Assembly (NCBI GenBank): GCA_947632625.1
Contig: CANRPZ010000049.1
Coordinates: 1-8,965, forward strand
Length of the DNA: 8,965 nt
Direction: 5' to 3'
Origin: an uncultured Bacilli bacterium
GTDB lineage: Bacteria; Bacillota_I; Bacilli_A; RF39; UBA660
Part shown: positions 8,132-8,965 of the stretch, piece by piece
Numbering within the stretch: position 1 is the first letter of the stretch
How the letters are laid out: each line of letters begins with the position of its first letter
Made by a program: the position numbers and the translations under genes
Notes under the pieces: generated by a model
Told to the model about the DNA's origin: nothing
Seen by the model: only the letters and a program-made list of their open reading frames with translations
Databases searched by the model: none

Positions 8132-8497
8132 ATGTCTAAAGAAAGTTTTAAAAATTTTGCCAAAAATCATCCAGAACTTGTACATTATATAAAAAATGGA
8201 GAGGCAAGTTGGCAAAAATTTTACGAAATTTATGATATTTATGGGGAAGATGAAAGTGCTTGGCAAGATTATTTTAATGTAGAAAAAAAAGCTGGTTCCG
8301 AATATAATTTTAAGTCGATTACTGATAAAATAAAAAATATTGATTTATCCTCTATTCAAGAGCATATTAATACCGCTCAAAAAGCTTTAGGAATTGTTCA
8401 AGAATTAACAGGTAAAGGAGCTTCTACAGCTACACAAGCCGCCGTTGCTAAAGAAGCTATAAATCCAAGACCAATTAATAAAATATTTGAGGATTAA
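8132..8497 (+). CDS. ylbD: YlbD-family protein
   Basis: This 121-residue soluble protein resembles Bacillus YlbD (about 130 residues). The N-terminal signature is FKNFAKNHPELVHYIKNGE, then SWQKFYEIYDIYGEDESAW, with the spaced HP, SWQ, YE and GED/W positions typical of the family. A second helical part is ITDKIKNIDLSSIQEHINTA followed by QKALGIVQEL. Databases call the family a putative spore coat protein, but its biochemical role is not established, and nothing in this window shows sporulation. I chose ATG 8132, six bases after AGGTG (8121-8125); the in-frame GTG 8123 lies within that ribosome-binding site. ylbE begins one base after the stop, as in the Bacillus ylbD-ylbE order. Confidence 0.8.
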   Translation: MSKESFKNFAKNHPELVHYIKNGEASWQKFYEIYDIYGEDESAWQDYFNVEKKAGSEYNFKSITDKIKNIDLSSIQEHINTAQKALGIVQELTGKGASTATQAAVAKEAINPRPINKIFED

Positions 8498-8498
8498 T

Positions 8499-8720
8499 AT
8501 GGATATTATTGTACAACAAAAATTAAATGCGGACAAAAAAATGTTAGATTATTTAAAAGAAAATTCCTATTGGTATAAAGATTTAAATCGTGATAGTGAT
8601 AATTATATGAAATATGTAAAAGCTATGAAAGACAAATATCATCTAAAAATTACCGATAAAATAAATAATGCCATTGATAATATTGACATCATTAGCAGTG
8701 TATTAAATGCTTTAAAATAA
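8499..8720 (+). CDS. ylbE: YlbE-like protein
   Basis: This is a 73-residue protein like Bacillus YlbE (about 79 residues). It has a conserved NSYWYKDLNRDSDNYMKYVK core, where family members have a WYR-x-LSR motif, followed by a helical tail (NNAIDNIDIISSVLNALK). Its function is unknown. ATG 8499 follows the ylbD stop by one base, and GAGGA (8489-8493, inside the end of ylbD) is five bases upstream, so translation is probably coupled. The TTG at 8487 would overlap ylbD and lacks a comparable ribosome-binding site. No hairpin follows; the next promoter begins four bases after the stop. Confidence 0.78.
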   Translation: MDIIVQQKLNADKKMLDYLKENSYWYKDLNRDSDNYMKYVKAMKDKYHLKITDKINNAIDNIDIISSVLNALK

Positions 8721-8723
8721 TAA

Positions 8724-8752
8724 TTGCAAAGAACCTCCACTTTTAGTATAAT
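8724..8752 (+). promoter_or_regulatory. Sigma-A-type promoter for the phase-variable surface gene
   Basis: TTGCAA (8724-8729), a spacer of exactly 17, and a consensus TATAAT (8747-8752). This is the best promoter in the window. Transcription should start near 8759, leaving a leader of about 20 bases. Confidence 0.8.
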
Positions 8753-8763
8753 GAAATTAGCAT

Positions 8764-8769
8764 AGGAGG
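8764..8769 (+). promoter_or_regulatory. Ribosome-binding site deciding the start at 8780
   Basis: AGGAGG is a full match to the Shine-Dalgarno core, ten bases before ATG 8780. Together with the promoter it marks 8780 as a real translation start, although the frame soon stops. Confidence 0.8.
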
Positions 8770-8779
8770 AAGAAAAAAT

Positions 8780-8965
8780 ATGAAGAAAAGAAATAGAATC
8801 CTCCCAACCGAAAGTAGCTTCGGGGGGGGGGTTGTTAAATAGAAATAACAAATCAACGGAGCTACAAAGATATAAAAAAAATACCAAACAAAAGAAAATT
8901 TTAATTGGAACAATATTATTATTTGTACTAGTACTTGGCGGTATAAAACTATACCGAACTTTTGC
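8780..8965 (+). CDS. 5' end of a surface-protein paralogue, frameshifted at a poly-G tract (phase OFF)
   Basis: ATG 8780 encodes MKKRNRILPTESSFGGG, then with ten Gs reads VVK and stops at TAG 8840-8842. The frame offset by one is open to the window end and encodes NRNNKSTELQRYKKNTKQKK plus a membrane helix (ILIGTILLFVLVLGG), almost the same as residues 1-41 of the left-hand gene. Nine or twelve Gs would join the two frames into a single protein with a GGG-LLN junction. Eleven Gs would hit TAA at once. The gene runs off the right edge, so its domains are unseen; by homology it should be another anchored extracellular protein. A homopolymer error of one base in the assembly would give the same picture. 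Confidence 0.75.
8800..8831 (+). other. Hairpin pairing a C-rich arm with the whole poly-G tract
   Basis: The left arm 8800-8812 and right arm 8819-8831 are 13 bases each, with a six-base loop (AGTAGC). Pairs in order from the loop: five Watson-Crick (CCGAA/TTCGG), two G-A mismatches, three G-C, one G-T, two G-C. All ten Gs face this arm. It is not a terminator, since no T run follows. Confidence 0.5.
8822..8831 (+). repeat. Poly-G tract of ten, candidate phase-variation switch
   Basis: An unbroken run of ten Gs in a strongly AT-rich sequence, located in codons 15-18 of an expressed-looking gene. Slipped-strand mispairing at such tracts is an established cause of ON/OFF switching of surface genes in many bacteria. 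Length 9 or 12 is ON; 10 and 11 are OFF with immediate stops. Confidence 0.8.
8839..8965 (+). repeat. Direct repeat, right copy: membrane-anchor segment of surface-protein paralogue
   Basis: This is the gapless partner of bases 1-127 (90% identity). It encodes the same basic stretch and membrane helix in the frame not reached from ATG 8780 with ten Gs. The conservation of that frame is the main evidence that it is coding. Confidence 0.9.

Noticed and set aside
8800..8836. The poly-G hairpin as an intrinsic terminator
   Set aside because: No run of Ts follows; the bases after it are TTGTTAAA.
1..8965. A circular molecule whose ends overlap by 127 bases, a typical assembler word length
   Set aside because: The two 127-base ends line up flush with the window edges but differ at 13 positions, so they are paralogues and not the same DNA. 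The flush ends may only reflect an assembly break at a repeat.
8832..8965. TTG 8832 as an independent start for the membrane-anchor frame
   Set aside because: It directly abuts the G run, leaving no room for a spaced ribosome-binding site, whereas ATG 8780 has an ideal one. It remains a minor possibility.
1..8965. Diversity-generating reverse transcriptase, template repeat, CRISPR array, tRNA or rRNA
   Set aside because: No reverse-transcriptase motif is seen in any frame, no short regularly spaced repeats, and no cloverleaf or ribosomal sequence recognised by eye.
1..8965. Mycoplasma-type code with TGA read as tryptophan
   Set aside because: Tryptophan is TGG in the long genes, none has an internal TGA, and a normal reading gives full-length products.

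Overview
The window is AT-rich, and every gene I can support lies on the + strand. All seven complete or 3'-complete genes end in TAA, and tryptophan is written TGG throughout. The topoisomerase IV genes are of Gram-positive type, and a ylbD-ylbE pair, known from Bacillus, sits downstream. This points to a low-GC Gram-positive bacterium of the Bacilli, perhaps one of the uncultured gut lineages near the Mollicutes that keep a cell wall (an FtsW-type SEDS protein is present). The exact lineage is inference.

Layout. Bases 3-2135 hold the 3' part of a large membrane-anchored surface protein: a cytoplasmic basic stretch, one membrane helix, a LamG-like lectin domain and a C-terminal domain of the formylglycine-generating-enzyme/C-type-lectin kind. 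Its real start lies left of the window. A terminator follows, then ftsW (2206-3291). A terminator/promoter overlap precedes the topoisomerase IV genes parE (3366-5273) and parC (5287-7818). A small gene of unknown function (7843-8088) probably ends that transcript. A 17-bp hairpin separates it from ylbD (8132-8497) and ylbE (8499-8720).

The most interesting part is the right end. A good sigma-A promoter (TTGCAA, 17 nt, TATAAT) and a strong ribosome-binding site drive a gene starting at 8780. Its 18th codon lies at the end of an uninterrupted run of ten Gs (8822-8831). With ten Gs the reading frame stops at codon 21. With nine or twelve it runs straight into a basic-plus-membrane-helix segment that is 90% identical in DNA to bases 1-127, and the differences are mostly synonymous. 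The right end is therefore the 5' end of a second member of the same surface-protein family, apparently switched off by a phase-variable poly-G tract. The left gene probably carries the same kind of tract just outside the window.

Put together, a core block for division, chromosome decatenation and the ylbDE pair lies between two copies of a probably phase-variable surface lectin. The C-terminal 150 bases of the left copy differ sharply in base composition from what precedes them. They resemble the variable end of diversity-generating-retroelement target proteins, but no reverse transcriptase or template repeat is in the window.
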